64,000 nt of DNA from Rosellinia necatrix (Eukaryota; Ascomycota; Sordariomycetes; Xylariales; Xylariaceae): NCBI GenBank assembly GCA_021209875.1, contig JAGYVD010000007.1:2914001-2978000 (forward strand). The letters run 5' to 3'. Position 1 is the first letter of the stretch; every line of letters begins with the position of its first letter. Both the position numbers and the translations under genes were made by a program. The notes below the pieces were generated by a model. It was not told the origin of the DNA. It ran no database searches and was given only the letters and a program-made list of their open reading frames with translations. Positions 24,899 to 37,900 of the stretch are shown here, in pieces.

Positions 24899-25929
24899 CA
24901 TGGACATCCGCACAGGCCTGGTGCTATTCGGGAATATGAACACCACCATCGGCTAGCTCACCAGCCGCCCTTCCGACGTCAGCAGCCGGCTGAGAGTCGG
25001 TCGATACAAAGAGCAACGACGCAATGAAGCGATACATAATACTTAGTCAGTAGCGATACTATGAGGGTCTCTAACCACCGGGAGCTTGTCTACCCGGAAC
25101 CAAGCGAAATAAAGGAGGTCAGCAGAAGATCGAAGCGGTGGGCATGGGGGATGGAAGAGGAAGAAGAAATAAAGCTTGATGTGGGAAGCAGCGTGCACGG
25201 CGGCGGGAATGCCGCTTCATCTTGGCAGAATTCTGTTCTGTACTTAGTATTGTACTACACACGTCCTTTTGTTACTTGGACCGGGGGCCATGTAAGCGTT
25301 TCCGAAGCCATTGGCTTGTTCTTCGTCCATCCACGCCAAACATGTTCAAAAGACCAATTAATTACCCAACCTCCTTGTTGGCAAGTCCCAGTATGCCTTC
25401 GCCGTGCTTCCCTTTCCCTTGATAGGAGAATTATATGACCAGTTGAAAATGGGCTTTCCGGACTACAATTAAGAAGGCACTAAACCCCATATGATCGTAG
25501 ATTTATCAAGCCCGCGGCAGTAAGTATTAGATTAGGTAAGTATGAGATTTATCAGAACCTGCTAGTATTACATCTCCATCCCAACCTAGGCGACCTCGAT
25601 ACGCCGAACGCCGCCAGTGTATCGTATAACCAACATGATTCGCAATATACTGCTGGTCAGTCTGCTTCGAATTGTCCATATAACTGAACATATAACTGAA
25701 TATATAAAGTAGCGCTAGCGTATCCGAAACACCAATTGCTGGGATCTGGCTTAGCAGGATATCACCATTCGTTTTGGGTTCTGGTTTCGGAGTTATAAAG
25801 TACACGGGAATCCGACATCGCTCGCTATCCATTGCGGAACGCGTATGATAAATAGGCTTATGCCCACATGGCTGGGCGGAAGAGGAGATTGGGGGTGGGG
25901 GTGGGAGGGGGTGAGGAGGGAGGTGAGGA
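24899..25929. other. Convergent 3' intergenic region, VAP / desaturase
   Basis: This 1.03 kb region lies between two stop codons. Open frames at 25061-25438 (+) and 25527-25832 (-) have no recognisable domain or homology pattern. I see no gene. Confidence 0.5.
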
Positions 25930-27331
25930 TCACGACTCCAGCTCGTCGTCTCTCCACTCCGCGGCGGGCTTCTGCTGCTTCTGCACGCCCTGCCCGACCA
26001 GCCGGCCGCCCTCCTTGCGCTTCACGCGGCAGCGGATGCCGACGCTCTCGTCGAAGATGAAGCGCCAGAGGACGTACGTCCAGGAGGTGTGGTAGGGGAG
26101 GTCGTCGTAGAACTCGCGGGCGATATCGTGGAGCTTGTGGAGGCGGGTCCAGGGGACGGCGGGGAAGTCGTGGTGCTCGTTGTGCAGGCCGACGTTGTAG
26201 GTGAGGAAGTTGAGGGGGCCGTAGTAGGAGTAGGTCTCGGGGACGGGGATGCCGTTGGCGGGGTCGGCCTGGGCGGGGGTGACGGTCGAGTAGACGTAGT
26301 GCTCGGCGATGAAGTGGCCGGCCAGCGGGTGGAGGCTGCCGGCGAGGAAGGAGGAGAGGATGAAGTAGAGCATGGAGCGCGAGCCCAGGGCGCGGAGGAC
26401 GGCGGCGTCGAAGGCAAGCTGGACCGCCACGTTGAGGGCCGAGACCCAGGTGAAGGGCACGCGGTAGACGGCCATGGGCCGCAGGGCGTAGAAGAGGATC
26501 TGGAAGGTGCAGAAGAAGGCCTTGCCGAGGATGGAGTCGAGGAAGACGGCCTCGAAGGCGGTCGGCAGGTCCGTGTCCAGGCCGTCGACGCCCAGGGACT
26601 TGTGGTGCGTCAGGTGGTAGGGCCGGAAGGAGGCGCTGTAGGGGATGCCGATGGGCAGGTTCGCGAAGATGGCGAGGAGCCGGTTCGCCGTCGGCGCGCG
26701 GAAGGCGAGGTTGTGGCTGATCTCGTGGATGGCGAGGAAGAGGTTCTGGTTCGCGGTCGCGCCCACGACGTAGGCGAGGAGCCAGAAGTAGGGGGAGAAG
26801 AAGGGCGTGTCCCGCACCAGGTAGGCGCAGAACACCTGGATCGAGACGACGAGGAGGACGACGTACTTGGTCAGGGGCTCGGGGCCACAGAGCTTCGTCA
26901 CCTAGGGATGCTCGCGTGTCAGCAGGACGGGCCAGGACAAGAAAGAGAGAGAAGACAGAGGGAGGGAGAGAAAGGGGGTGGGGAGGGGTCGTGGGGAGAG
27001 AGGGGAGAGGAGAGGGAAAGGAAGGGGAGAGGGGAGAGGGGAAAGGGGAAAGGGGAGGACGGGCAAAGAGTGAGGCAATGATCTGTTCAGAGAGCCTGCG
27101 TACCTCCGGATGGGCCTTGATGATCTCTAGTCTTCTCGTCCGATGCGGCTCTTCCGTATATGTCCAGAAGAAGTCTCGATACTTGACCTCGAGAGGGTCT
27201 CGAGCGAGGCCATCTCCAGCTCCAGCATCCGCCCGTCCTTTTCCATGGGTCTGGATGGTCCCGATGGTCCTCTCCTTCGGCTTCGTCGACTTCGGGGTGC
27301 TCGTGACCGTTGAAGCGGCCGAGGGTGCCAT
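25930..27331 (-). CDS. Dihydroceramide (sphingolipid) delta-4 desaturase
   Basis: There are two exons on the minus strand, 27104-27331 and 25930-26901, giving 399 residues; the intron is 26902-27103 (202 bp, purine-poor on the coding strand). Exon 1 carries the lipid-desaturase N-terminus (KYRDFFWTYTEEPHRTRR). Exon 2 holds four or more membrane spans and the three histidine boxes HEISHN (residues 135-140), HLTHH (172-176) and HNEHHD (316-321), which bind the di-iron centre. NLFLAIHEISHNLAF and SLGVDGLDTDLPTAFE are characteristic of the Des1 family. The enzyme inserts the 4,5-trans double bond into dihydroceramide in the ER, feeding glucosylceramide synthesis. Exon 2 is very GC-rich at third positions compared with neighbouring genes. 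Length is normal. Confidence 0.95.
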
Positions 27332-30300
27332 CTTTGGTTGGTGATTCCTGCAGACTTCTCTATCAATTCAAGGCTGACGGCGCCGATGGTCGAACCCCAA
27401 GATCACGAAGACAGAGGGTAGTATCCGTGCGGAGATGAAGCAACAGGCGGGCGGAAGAGCACGCCAGACCACATAGCATGTTTCCCGTCTCTCTTCCCCA
27501 CAGACGGACAGGGCCAATTGCGGTGAGGAATATCTGGCCACCAACCGAGGGCCTGGTACCGGTCCGTTCTAGGCAAGAGAGTGGATAAGGCCCCATAGCT
27601 AACTACCTTTTTTTTTTTTTTTCGAGCCTTGTTTTTCGCCTCGTGTTGGAGCTCTTGGGGTAACAAAATCTATAGTTGACTAATGCAGTGATACTTAACC
27701 AGGTACCTACCTAGGTACTCCGCGTTAGGCCAGGGCGGTATTAGTGAGGTGTTGATACACACTTTGGGGGGTTCTGCGCAGTGGTTGCCCAAAGGTAACG
27801 GCCACCTAAGTATGTATAGGTACTTACTTAATGTGCTATCTACCTATGGTACCCTGGTGTGGCGTGGAACTTTTACTCTCCTGCAGTTAGCTACCCAAAC
27901 TATATCTAATTGAGTGGACGATAGGTACTTACAGGTAGGTAGGTACCTGCCAACCACCAGTACCCACCAGGCCCCCTCCCAGACCAAAACCCACGTACCT
28001 GGTCAATAGGTCAACATGTGGCCCTAATGTAGGTGCAGGAGACAGAAGATATTGAAGCCAGGCTAGTGTAAAAGATCTCGTAACCCCAAACCCACCATTT
28101 ATTTAAGTACTCTTCAAATCCCTTATATCAAAAACTAACCTTAGAACAAGCTGGGGGTTGAAGAAACGGAGCCTCAACCAACTTATTTACTATCTACTCT
28201 GTTGAATTTCTTACGTTATGTGAACCTCTCGTTGGAAATTTCATAGAAATCACCCCTTGGCATAATTAGCAGTTCTGTGTGCGTGTGTAGACGAACGGGC
28301 GCTAACTAGGTGTGAAATTTAGTTCAGAGCGATTGCCTCATTTATCCGCCCTGCAATTCTCCGAGTTGGGAAAGTAGTTCATAAAGTTCCTCGGTAGAGT
28401 TTATCTAGTGTAATAGCATGATCCAGCACACGAACCATTAAACTGCACCACCAATGGTTCAACATGGTTGGTATGTAATAATGGGATAAGCAACCTCCTT
28501 AGATGCCGCAACCGCGGATCTCCTAACACCGAGTATACCTCATTGGCATGTGAATAATGGCAATGGACCCATTGATTTCCGCCGCAACGGCGACAACACC
28601 CTAAGTACCCATCTAAATACCCATCGATCAGAGAGGAGCAGCTCACTCAGCACCCCCCACGAGGATAGCAAGGCGGAGGTCGTAAGAAACCAATGAGGGG
28701 GGGCGCATCTACCAACCAACAAAACAAGACCGCTCTTCTCATTGGCGAAAGGAATTTCAGCTTCTGATATGAAAAACACGGAGATGTGGGTAACGAGAGC
28801 TGGTTCTAATTCTAAGCTTCTAGGAGTTCACGCGTACAACAGAACATATATACAAGGTAAATCCAACATTTAATGTCAACCCGAGAATCTCGTTACAATA
28901 GATCCATTAAAGAAGATATTCAGGAAATAAAGTTCAATCATTCTACTATATTCATACGGTGTAATTGATCCCTTGAGGTCTATCTCGGCTTTCCCAGTAG
29001 CTGGATCAAATCTAACTATCACGAGAAAGACAAAGCTGTTGCGATTTTAAGGTGCCCAAGAGCCTGTTAGGGGATCTTATAAGTCTTATATCTATATATA
29101 TTATATATATATAGAGAGAGAGAGAGAGGGAGAGAAAGGATATGTTACTAGAGTATTAAGATAGCCATTCCAAATGTCTCTTGCTTGCTATAAAAGAGAA
29201 CATTTGCCGGTTCTCTTTATACTTGCACATAGATGTCGATCAAATGTGGAGTAATGATAAATACTAGCTTGGTAGATTGTAGTAGCGTGATATCATCTAG
29301 TCTAGTTGATGGGTAATACTTAATGCTAGGCTGATCTGGAGTGTTCGCTGGTAAACTTTGTCCCGCTCACACCCGGCACTAAGGATAGCAGGAGCGCGCA
29401 GGTTTAGCGCGCCCACAAGGGTACCGTCCTAGCTACTCTCCTGTTTCCTGGGACCTCATGTCGGGAGACTACTCTAATTGGTTTCTGTTTTTATACACTA
29501 GTCATGAGCATAGTTACCACCCCTTGTGATACCTGCCGGGTAGATAAAGCACACGGCGAGGTGCTAGCTACGCTATAGTGTAGCTCTAGAGGCATATTAG
29601 TGTATATAAGGACTGAAGGCCTCTCACTTTAGATGGTAGGTTCAGGAATCAATGAGAATGAGCCCTACCCCTATGCTCAGCTATCTACTTGCGACTTAGC
29701 TGCTACCTTCTAGTGACTAGACCTCGCTCTGGACATTCTCCATATGACAATACCCTCCTTATCCTCATCCTTTTATCAGCATGTAAACTAAATCGAGCTG
29801 ATCAACGAGCTCTTTAAGTATATAATATTCAATTCAGCCTACTACCATTAGGTAATCGCGTGGGATTGAAACAGTGTGTAGTCAGCGTGAAGGTTAATGT
29901 ACTTTATAAAGCTACAACACAATCCATATGAGTTTTTAAGGGGTAAATATATTCCTAACAAACCCCATCGTTAAGGTAATTGTATCTGTTGGGATTGATG
30001 CTAATATTATCGGAACATCTACCTGTGAACCCATATAGCGAGATTGTCCATTCCTGTTCCATAACAATATCTTGGTAATCGTATCAATGTCTACGTGGGC
30101 CATGATGAGTAACACTATTGAGCTTACAGCATCGTTGGAGATCAACCAACAAGGTCTGATCCACTCTACGTTCAGTTTTACTCTACTCCAGTCAGGACTA
30201 AGAAGGACTGGAAGAAGATAGGATTGCCATATCGTCACAACAAGCCAAAATTGGCTGACCGCGTATAACGTTCCATTGAGCTGGGGTTGACGAAGAGAGT

Positions 30301-32900
30301 CGGTCCCGTGTCAACGGCAAGGCAGACCCAATACGACGGCCCCCAAAGGGATAGCTCATGTTTATGCAGTCAGCAGCAGTTATTATAGGCAACGTGGCAC
30401 GGGAGATACAGAAGTCAAGCCGTTGGTTTGATTTACAAGTCAAAAATTAGCCGGGATACCCCTTTGCTCTTTCCGTGTGAGGTGATTGTTGCTATGCCCG
30501 TTCAAGACCACATACCTAGGCAATTCATTGTGTTTTGTTGTAGTAAGGCGTATATTGTATACTACATGTCCATGAGACCACCTTCAGATCTTCATCAACT
30601 GTGAAAACCTGACGGCTTGCCTAAATGAGGCTTTCGCCCACATACATGCAGCCCGTAGCCCGATATCACACGGCAAGGCATGCTGAGAGGCAGAATCGTA
30701 AGTAGGCTGGATCCTTCTAGCCCTCTGATGTAGGTAGGTAGGTAGGTAGGTAGGTAGGTAGGTAGGTTCTGGGTTTTACCAATATCCCAGCCCACGACTA
30801 ATTGGGCTTGGCGCCCTTGCCGCTTTTACTCAGTGGCTAGAACCGCCTGTATGCATTAAGATAATGCACCGTGAAACAGAGCCCATTAGTACAAACGGTT
30901 GATAATAATTTCCCTTAAAACGGGGTTTCGAAGGCCACCTGTGGGTTCTTCCATCCAATATCCCAGTTTTCTCTGGCTTTTTCTAGCAAGTCAAGACGAT
31001 GCAAACTATTTACTCTTGAGTTATTTCCAAATTATATACTACCTAGGTAGCGATCGCTTCAATTCAAAACTACGTATCAGGATGTCGGTAGGCATACCTA
31101 CCTGCTGACAGCTGTAGGAGCTGCCCCGCGCCTGCGCTGGCTGCCGCACATGCACCCGCCACACCTGCAGGTCGCCTGTTCAATTCCCTGACCTGACAGT
31201 AAGCTGTCACAAAGCATCACAAGACGCATCCAACGCGACGACTCCGGCAAACAACTTCAACCGTTTCGAAAATCTTACCAGATAACGATGTCATCTCCAT
31301 CATGGTCCTAGGGAAAAAAAAAAAACAATCTCTTCGTTCGTATCCAACGCCCGAAATGGTTGCAATGGGTCTTCCGGCTTCCGCTGTCGACTGTCCAACA
31401 CACGCGCAAACGCGTTCGAGTCCCCATTCCGTTCCACTTCATACGAAGAAAGGGAAGAAAAAGAAACCATGACGTCTGGTTTCCACTTACCGAGCCGCAC
31501 TCCGCGTCTCCATTGTCCCCAATCGAATATGGACCCGTCACGCCTCCTCCATCATGCGATCCAAACGATCCAAGATCTGTTGTCCTCGATCTACCGCTGG
31601 TAGATTCATGCCTAATGAATGCGAACTGCTCCCCTTGCTGCAAAAGCCATGGCCTCTATCGTGACCGATCCTCTCTCCAATGGCTCTTGAGACGCTCTTG
31701 CCGTCGGTCGTGTTTATCCAAAAAGAAGCATTCATACGGACTAGTTATATAGACGGGCCCCTTTGACCACTCGGCCCACTTTGGCCTCTGACCGGAGACC
31801 GAGCGGACTTCCTATGAAGTCGCTCGAGTTATACGGTCCTGTGGTATACTAAAATCCGTTTGATTTTAAAACGGTCCTATTTTTGAGTGTAGTTATGGCA
31901 AAGTGTCTATTCGAAATTATGCAGGTGTGTTTGATCTTGGGTTATGCAAAAAGCGGGTCCTTCTCAGGCTGGACTCAGGCTAAAGCGGCATGGCCCAGGT
32001 TAGATCCCCGTTCCGATTCGGAATGGTAAAACCTATCAGGTAGGTAGGTTGACATTTGTGATAGCTAGTCCAGTTTCCGAAGCGCTTACGGACCGATGAA
32101 GCACGTAGCATTTCTAGAGTTTCATTGGACCCATCCCTCCAGTTCCATGCAGTTCCTTAATAAAAGAATAAAATAAAAATAAAAATCCTTATAAAATAGA
32201 CCAAAACCCCGTGATTTAGCCCTGACTTTAATTTTAAGTCTGGTTATATATGACTATTATCTATTTAGGGGTTGATCAAGCCGTGTTTTGACCATAGCCT
32301 TAAAATATCCGCTTTTACCCTAATCCACCGGCTTATATATTTCATTTGGGCCATGTTCAGACAATGTCTCCATGGCCACCCCAATAACCAATGGAGTTTG
32401 GATACCATTATGTGTGAATCAATGGCTCTGGGCCCTGTATGTAAGCCTAGGCGAATTAGAGCGGCCGGTGTAGCGTACATAGTGTACAGGGGTTCGGGTA
32501 ACGCCGTGGTTGATCCCCGGACATATTTGCTAACCCGAATATGTAGTGCATGTCTAACCTACTTGTAGACTGGTATTCGATCTCGTCTTAACTCGTTGTC
32601 TGTAAGCGTATTAGGTAGTTATACCATGCTATCGTTTTATATCGGCTCTATTTCGTGAACCATTCAGGGGAAATAGAAATTTTTGTTTGTGGCTACGTTC
32701 AAACGCGAGGGCGGCTGTTTGATCATAGCATCATATGGGAGCAGCTTTACTGAGCTTGATCGATCTTACCCTCTTGTTCTGCGCCTGTACCGCTTGGACG
32801 TCATGTAGGGGGCTGGGTGCATGCAGATAGGCGCCAATATATTTGGGGGCATGTCTCGGTATTCTCCCGCTTTGTGTCCGATTTGTTGTGGTACCCGGAT
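27332..32900. other. 5.6 kb intergenic region without recognised gene
   Basis: I find no gene I can support. It has TAGGTACCTA-type words at about 27700-27720 and 27925-27945. A TA/GA simple repeat lies at about 29080-29130 and a (GTAG)n repeat at 30730-30768. Two areas are slightly more gene-like. One is 29936-30443 (minus frames of 81 and 100 codons, no known domain). The other is 31270-31750 (several overlapping frames and possible splice sites). Neither gave a coherent model. GC drops modestly from about 28000 to 30000, so old mutated repeats are possible. Confidence 0.45.
30730..30768. repeat. (GTAG)n microsatellite
   Basis: About nine to ten uninterrupted copies of GTAG/TAGG. Confidence 0.92.
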
Positions 32901-34927
32901 TTACCGACTGAAATATAGCTTTTTCTGTAGATCAAAATGCATGGCTCTTTGATAACAGACCCAGGAACCGGCCGCGGTCTCGTTGGGGGTGGCTGGGAGA
33001 GATGTCGGGGAGTGACCTGTTGAGGCTATAGATCCAATCCCGTCCGTCAGGGGAATGTTGGGTTCCGACTCCAGCGACTTTCCCGAGTCCACTCTGTCCC
33101 CTTCTCGAAGATCGCGCGAGACCTGTTGACCGATAATCTTTCCTCCATATTCCATCTCCCCAAACCGGGTTGCCGGATCAAAACTGAGAAACACCAAGAT
33201 TTTAAGACCTTTGGGGCCATCGCTGGTCGCGTAGATCACCGAGCGCCCATCGCCGGTTGCTGTCACACAACCCTGGTGGTCCTTGACGTTCAGCAGTTGC
33301 TGAACCTTGTCGAGGTACGAGTTTGGGCCTGATACATGCTGATCGGGTGGCCACATGAATATTGCATTTTGTTGACAAGGCTCCGAGTCTGGCTTTCGAG
33401 GGGCCTCGTTGATGATCCGTGGGGCGTGCGACATAGATTGTTTAGATTTTTCTTCCTTTTCCGGTTTTAATTTCCGATAGCCAGTTCTGATTCGTATTCG
33501 CTGCAGCCCAGGGGCGTCCATCGATGTATCGTCGATCAGGTCTATAAAAGCATGACAGCATCTTATGTACGCACAGAAGAAGGTTTTGCTCCTCACCAGG
33601 AGAGAGGAAACAACGCTATCATCCCCTGGGTGGTAGGAGCAAGGGTCCCGCCGGCGGTTGTAAGTTTCAGCTTGGGCGTGGTCGTTCACTCTCCTCCGTG
33701 TCATGGTCTCGACTGCGGCTGGTTGCTGTTCCGCTTCCTGATCAGTCTCCTGATCAGTCTGTCGGCAGAATACGACCTTCGTTGTGTAATACGTGCGCCG
33801 GCTCCCGCTTCTATCCCTTAGCCACTCCTTTCTGCATTCTAATATGACGATATCCTTGGTAGCCTCATCCACCTCTAAGGAGAGAAAGCCCCACCTATCA
33901 TCGATAGGCCCCTCGGAGTGTTTTCTCCTCCAACTATCCTCCTTGTTCATCACATGTAATTTCCCCATGCTAGGCTCATTTAGTGGGAAACGGAAGCAAT
34001 AGTAGTGGGATGTCCAATCGGGGTCGTCAGCTTCGAAAAGACTCTGGTTAGAGAGGCCATAGAAATAGTCACCGAAAATCTCAAAGCAAACAGTCGATCC
34101 CATGTCGTGCCCGGCCAGGTTTGGCAAATGGATCCGGGGATGGGGAAGCCAGTCGCCCTTGTTAAGATCAAAGCCTCTGATGACCCATTTTCGAAGCCCG
34201 TCGGCCCCCTCGCCGGAGTGAGTTCCAACGTAGAGGAAGCTGTCGTTGTTCCGAACGAATATCCTAGCTGTAGAATCCAGGCGTTCACGCAGCAGCAATT
34301 GGCTTTTCCCGGGGTTGATGACGATGATCCAATTCTCCGTGCGGGCCAAGGCGAAAGACAACAGGCAACTTACGATGCCGGCGGCCTGGTAGAGCACCCT
34401 AAACTTGAACTTGCGGCTATTGGCGGCCTGCGGCACGGCGGCGCGAACCAGCACGGGGATATCCACGACCAGCTCCCAGTCGGTGCACGCATGTATGTCG
34501 AGGATCCGGAGCCAGCGCTGCGGACGATTCTCGAGGATGTAACACAGCTTGCCACCGAAGAGGCCATACGAGTCGGCGCAGGCGATGTTGGCCACGACGT
34601 ACGGGGAAGCCCGCGACAGGGCACTGCGCCTCTTGGCCAGGCGGCGCAGGGCCCGCGAGAAGCGGCCGGTCTCGAGCGCCTCCTGCGCTTCGACGCTCCC
34701 GGGCGCTTTGGTCTAGGGCAATCAATCTTAGCCCCTGTAGTGCACGCCCCAGCATCGGCACTCACCATGATAACGGGCTTGCAGAAGCGGTCCTCGCGGA
34801 TGATGTACTGGAAATGCCTACAGCATAACGACCAGTTGAAGACATCCTCAACCTCCAAGCCTTCCACGACATACGCAACCAACTCGTAGGGAAGCTGTTG
34901 TAATCCTGGAGCGCCGAGGGAAGTCAT
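32901..34927 (-). CDS. F-box domain protein
   Basis: There are two exons on the minus strand, 34766-34927 and 32901-34712, giving 657 residues; the intron is 34713-34765 (53 bp, donor GTGAGT). Exon 1 encodes an F-box: LQQLPYELVAYVVEGLEVED followed by VFNWSLCCRHFQYIIRED. This would bind Skp1 in an SCF ubiquitin ligase. The long C-terminal part matches the common fungal F-box family with landmarks ARIFVRNNDSFLYVGTHS, LRKWVIRGFDLN, GSTVCFEIFGDYFYGLSNQS, DWTSHYYCFRFPLNEP and EGPIDDRWGFLSLEVDE. The substrate is unknown. A GTAAGT at about 34370 looks like a donor, but splicing there breaks the frame, while reading through keeps the conserved NWIIVINPGK block, so I left it unspliced. The open frame and F-box are clear. 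Confidence 0.88.
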
Positions 34928-37900
34928 TTGTCCTGGCCCCCACTCCGCCAGAGATGCCCTCCAGAGTCGAGTGAAAGAAAATCATCTGTGGCCACAGTGG
35001 CGGTGAAGTACTCGAGTTGGTTCTGTAGCCCGCGGCGATTCCTTAAATATCTATGTAGTAAGGAGGGCAGGGGGGAAAGGGGAGGGGGGAGTAGGGGGGA
35101 TGGTTTCCATGCGGCTCTGCTAAGTAAGGAATAAGGAGCAAGGGGGGCTTCTCGATACACACGGTATATAGTGTACTAGCGTTTGATACCTTACCAGGGA
35201 TCAAGGCAGGCAGGAAGTGACAGACTAAGCCCTCACCAGTTCCGGGTATCAAGGTGTCAATCAATACATAGCCAGCCAGCCAGCCCTCTTTTGCTGTGTC
35301 TGTCCTACCTGGGCACGCAGCACAGCAACAAATCGGGTAACATTTGCGCGACAATGCAATGAATAGAACACCGTTTGTCCATGTTTCCATTACATTGGCC
35401 TATGCATATGAGGCTCTGTTTTTTTTTTTCTTTCTTTCTTTCTTTGGGTTTTGTTTCTTTTTTTCCACGCACACGCTTTAAAAGGCTCAGGTCGAAAGTG
35501 TATGTACGTCAAGGTTGTATAAAAGAACGGCCCCCAGTACAAAGTATTTTACATCCGAGTATGCTGTGTTCCATGTTGGCTATACTACTGGACAACTTAT
35601 ATCCATTCATTGTACCATACTAGCTAGGTACATAGTAAGTAGGCCTCCCTCCCTCCAAAGTCGTTGCGCAGCTTGAACCCCTAGGTACCTCGGTTACCTA
35701 CTTACCTACTAGGTACGTAGGTAGGTAGTAAGTTGGGCACCTGTCTCCCCAATCGGGTCTGCTGCATGCGGCTCGCGACCCGACTACATACTAGTAGCCA
35801 AGTACCTACCTAACTGGGTAGGTGCCTAGGTAGGTAGCTAGCTAGAGGATGAGGCTCTTTTTATCCAAGTAGGTAAGTATTAGGTATCTGGCTAGGTACG
35901 ACGTAGTTCTGTGGGCCCGCACTTCTGCTGTTCCCAAACTAACATGCGGAGTCTCTGCATTTTCATGGCGGCCGAGGTCCCGTCTACGGCATCCCCTCTC
36001 CCTCGCTTTATTTCCCTACATGGCATGATAACTACCACCACCGGCCATGGTTTTTATCTTATGTAGGGGCAACCCGGCATGGAGAAAACCCACCACTCAC
36101 CACGCAACCACGCACCACGCAACCACGCACCACACACTAACTATCAACGCTCCGGGGCCAGACGGCTGGGATAGGATAGGAGCAGACGGCTACGAGCAGA
36201 CGACTGGGAGCAGATGGCCGAGGCCGTCCCTTCCCTTCCCTTCCCTTCTCTTCTCTTTCTCTTCGGGCCTTTCTTTTGGGTCCGCTCGTGAGTCGACCAC
36301 CAACACGTAACGTTGGCTGCGCTGGGTGGCCTCGATACCCACTTGCTTCTCGGCTTGGATAGCTCACCTGCATCTAGGCCGCAGGCGAGTTGAGCACGGT
36401 TGTCGATATCCGGGCAGTGCCGTGTGGAGCGTTCCATGGCCGCCCTCACCGGCTGCTACATTGCGGTATGGTGCTGTTGGGGGATGCTGCTTCCCAAGCA
36501 CAGACACGAGCTCGACTGCAGCGACCAAGGCGCGCCGGGGCAGAACTTGGGTAGCGTCGAAAAGCCATGGTTACACACGGTCGCGTGTGATGTCGATGCT
36601 CTACATCCGGTGGCTTGAATCGACGCAATATAGCACGCCACGGCCCGCGTTGCTGCGCTCGCTGATGTAGTAATTCGATGGCCCCCGAAAGACAACGCCG
36701 CCGCGCGGGTCATCGCTCGACGCGCCACGTAACCGATAAGACGCACTAGCTCGCCCTGCGTCTTTTTTTCTCATTGCTACTCTAGCGGTGGCTGATCACC
36801 CCACAGGTTTCCAAAATCTCAGGTGACCATCTTATTTTCATGATTGGTCGTCTTTACTCTATTCGAGCCTCAATCGAAAGAGACCGTGAGCCAATAATCC
36901 TCCAATTTCGGTCGTCGGAGTAAGCCCTTTTCTTTTTTTTTTCTTCCTTTTTTTCTTTTGGCGACCCGTCGTTCTCCTTGGCTTATCGGTTGCACAGCAT
37001 GACCACAAGTACAGCCGGTGAGTAAGCAAAGTCATCCTATAACTACCTAGGTATCAGCCCCTCCTGCCTGCTGACCTGGCACACTACGTGGTCTCGTGCC
37101 AGAATAACACGGCTTGGAAGACACATATAGCTGGGTTAGGTAGGTCGTAATCGCTTATGCGTAGATGCGCGGATGTGCAGATACATGCTTGAGGGACCCG
37201 TCACGTGGTGCGGGAGATTCCACCCATATCATAAATCATCTTGGCGAGGCTGCGTAGATAATAGCAGCGTTCGAGACCGCGTATGGAGACTGAACCGTGA
37301 TTCAATCCTTATATGCAGCATAAAATGCCGTGTGAAGCGGGGCGAATAGAACGCAACGACTAATAACTGCATGATATTGCCGTAGTAAAAAAGGGGGGGA
37401 GGACAAGAAAAAAAGCAAAAAAGAAAAAAGAAAAAGAAGCATATTGACACCCAAGTCTGTTGGACAAACATCTCAAAATGCAACTGGTTAAAATGACTGG
37501 TAGTAGGATTTCTGCTGTTGCACAAGGGGCATGCATTCCTACCGAATCTATGATATTATTGGCAGAAACTGCTACATATCAACTTTAACTTTGATAAGAG
37601 CTAGCAAAATAGGACACTACGTAGATAAAAGAGAGAGTGGGAGGGGGTATTTGTGGCCGGGGATGGATATAGTGAGGCGACAGTTGGTATTTGCTAATCA
37701 CCGCAGCCTTCACGACAACCACGAATTCAAACTGCAACTGGCTGGATAGGAGTATGTATTCCATCCTTATATGGGCTGCACTCGCCAAACATCGACGAAG
37801 ATGTCATTGAAATCTATATACTCCCGACAACCATTGGTAGAGAGCGCTGTTGTTATCTGGCGAATCACGTCGGGACCCCCATAAGCTAAGTCTGCAACTA

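Noticed and set aside
26089..27081. 330-codon + strand open frame opposite the desaturase
   Set aside because: It is antisense to the high-GC desaturase exon and intron, made only of Glu/Gly/Val/Asp-type shadow codons; no domain.
25793..27331. 512-codon minus frame starting at the desaturase ATG
   Set aside because: It arises by reading through the 202-bp intron into another frame (Pro/Arg/Leu-rich); the spliced model keeps all three histidine boxes.
32457..32530. tRNA-like patch with GGTTCGGG
   Set aside because: No acceptor or anticodon stem can be paired around it.
34260..34375. Possible intron in the F-box gene (GTAAGT donor near 34370)
   Set aside because: Splicing to the nearest good acceptor breaks the frame and removes the conserved NWIIVINPGK block.
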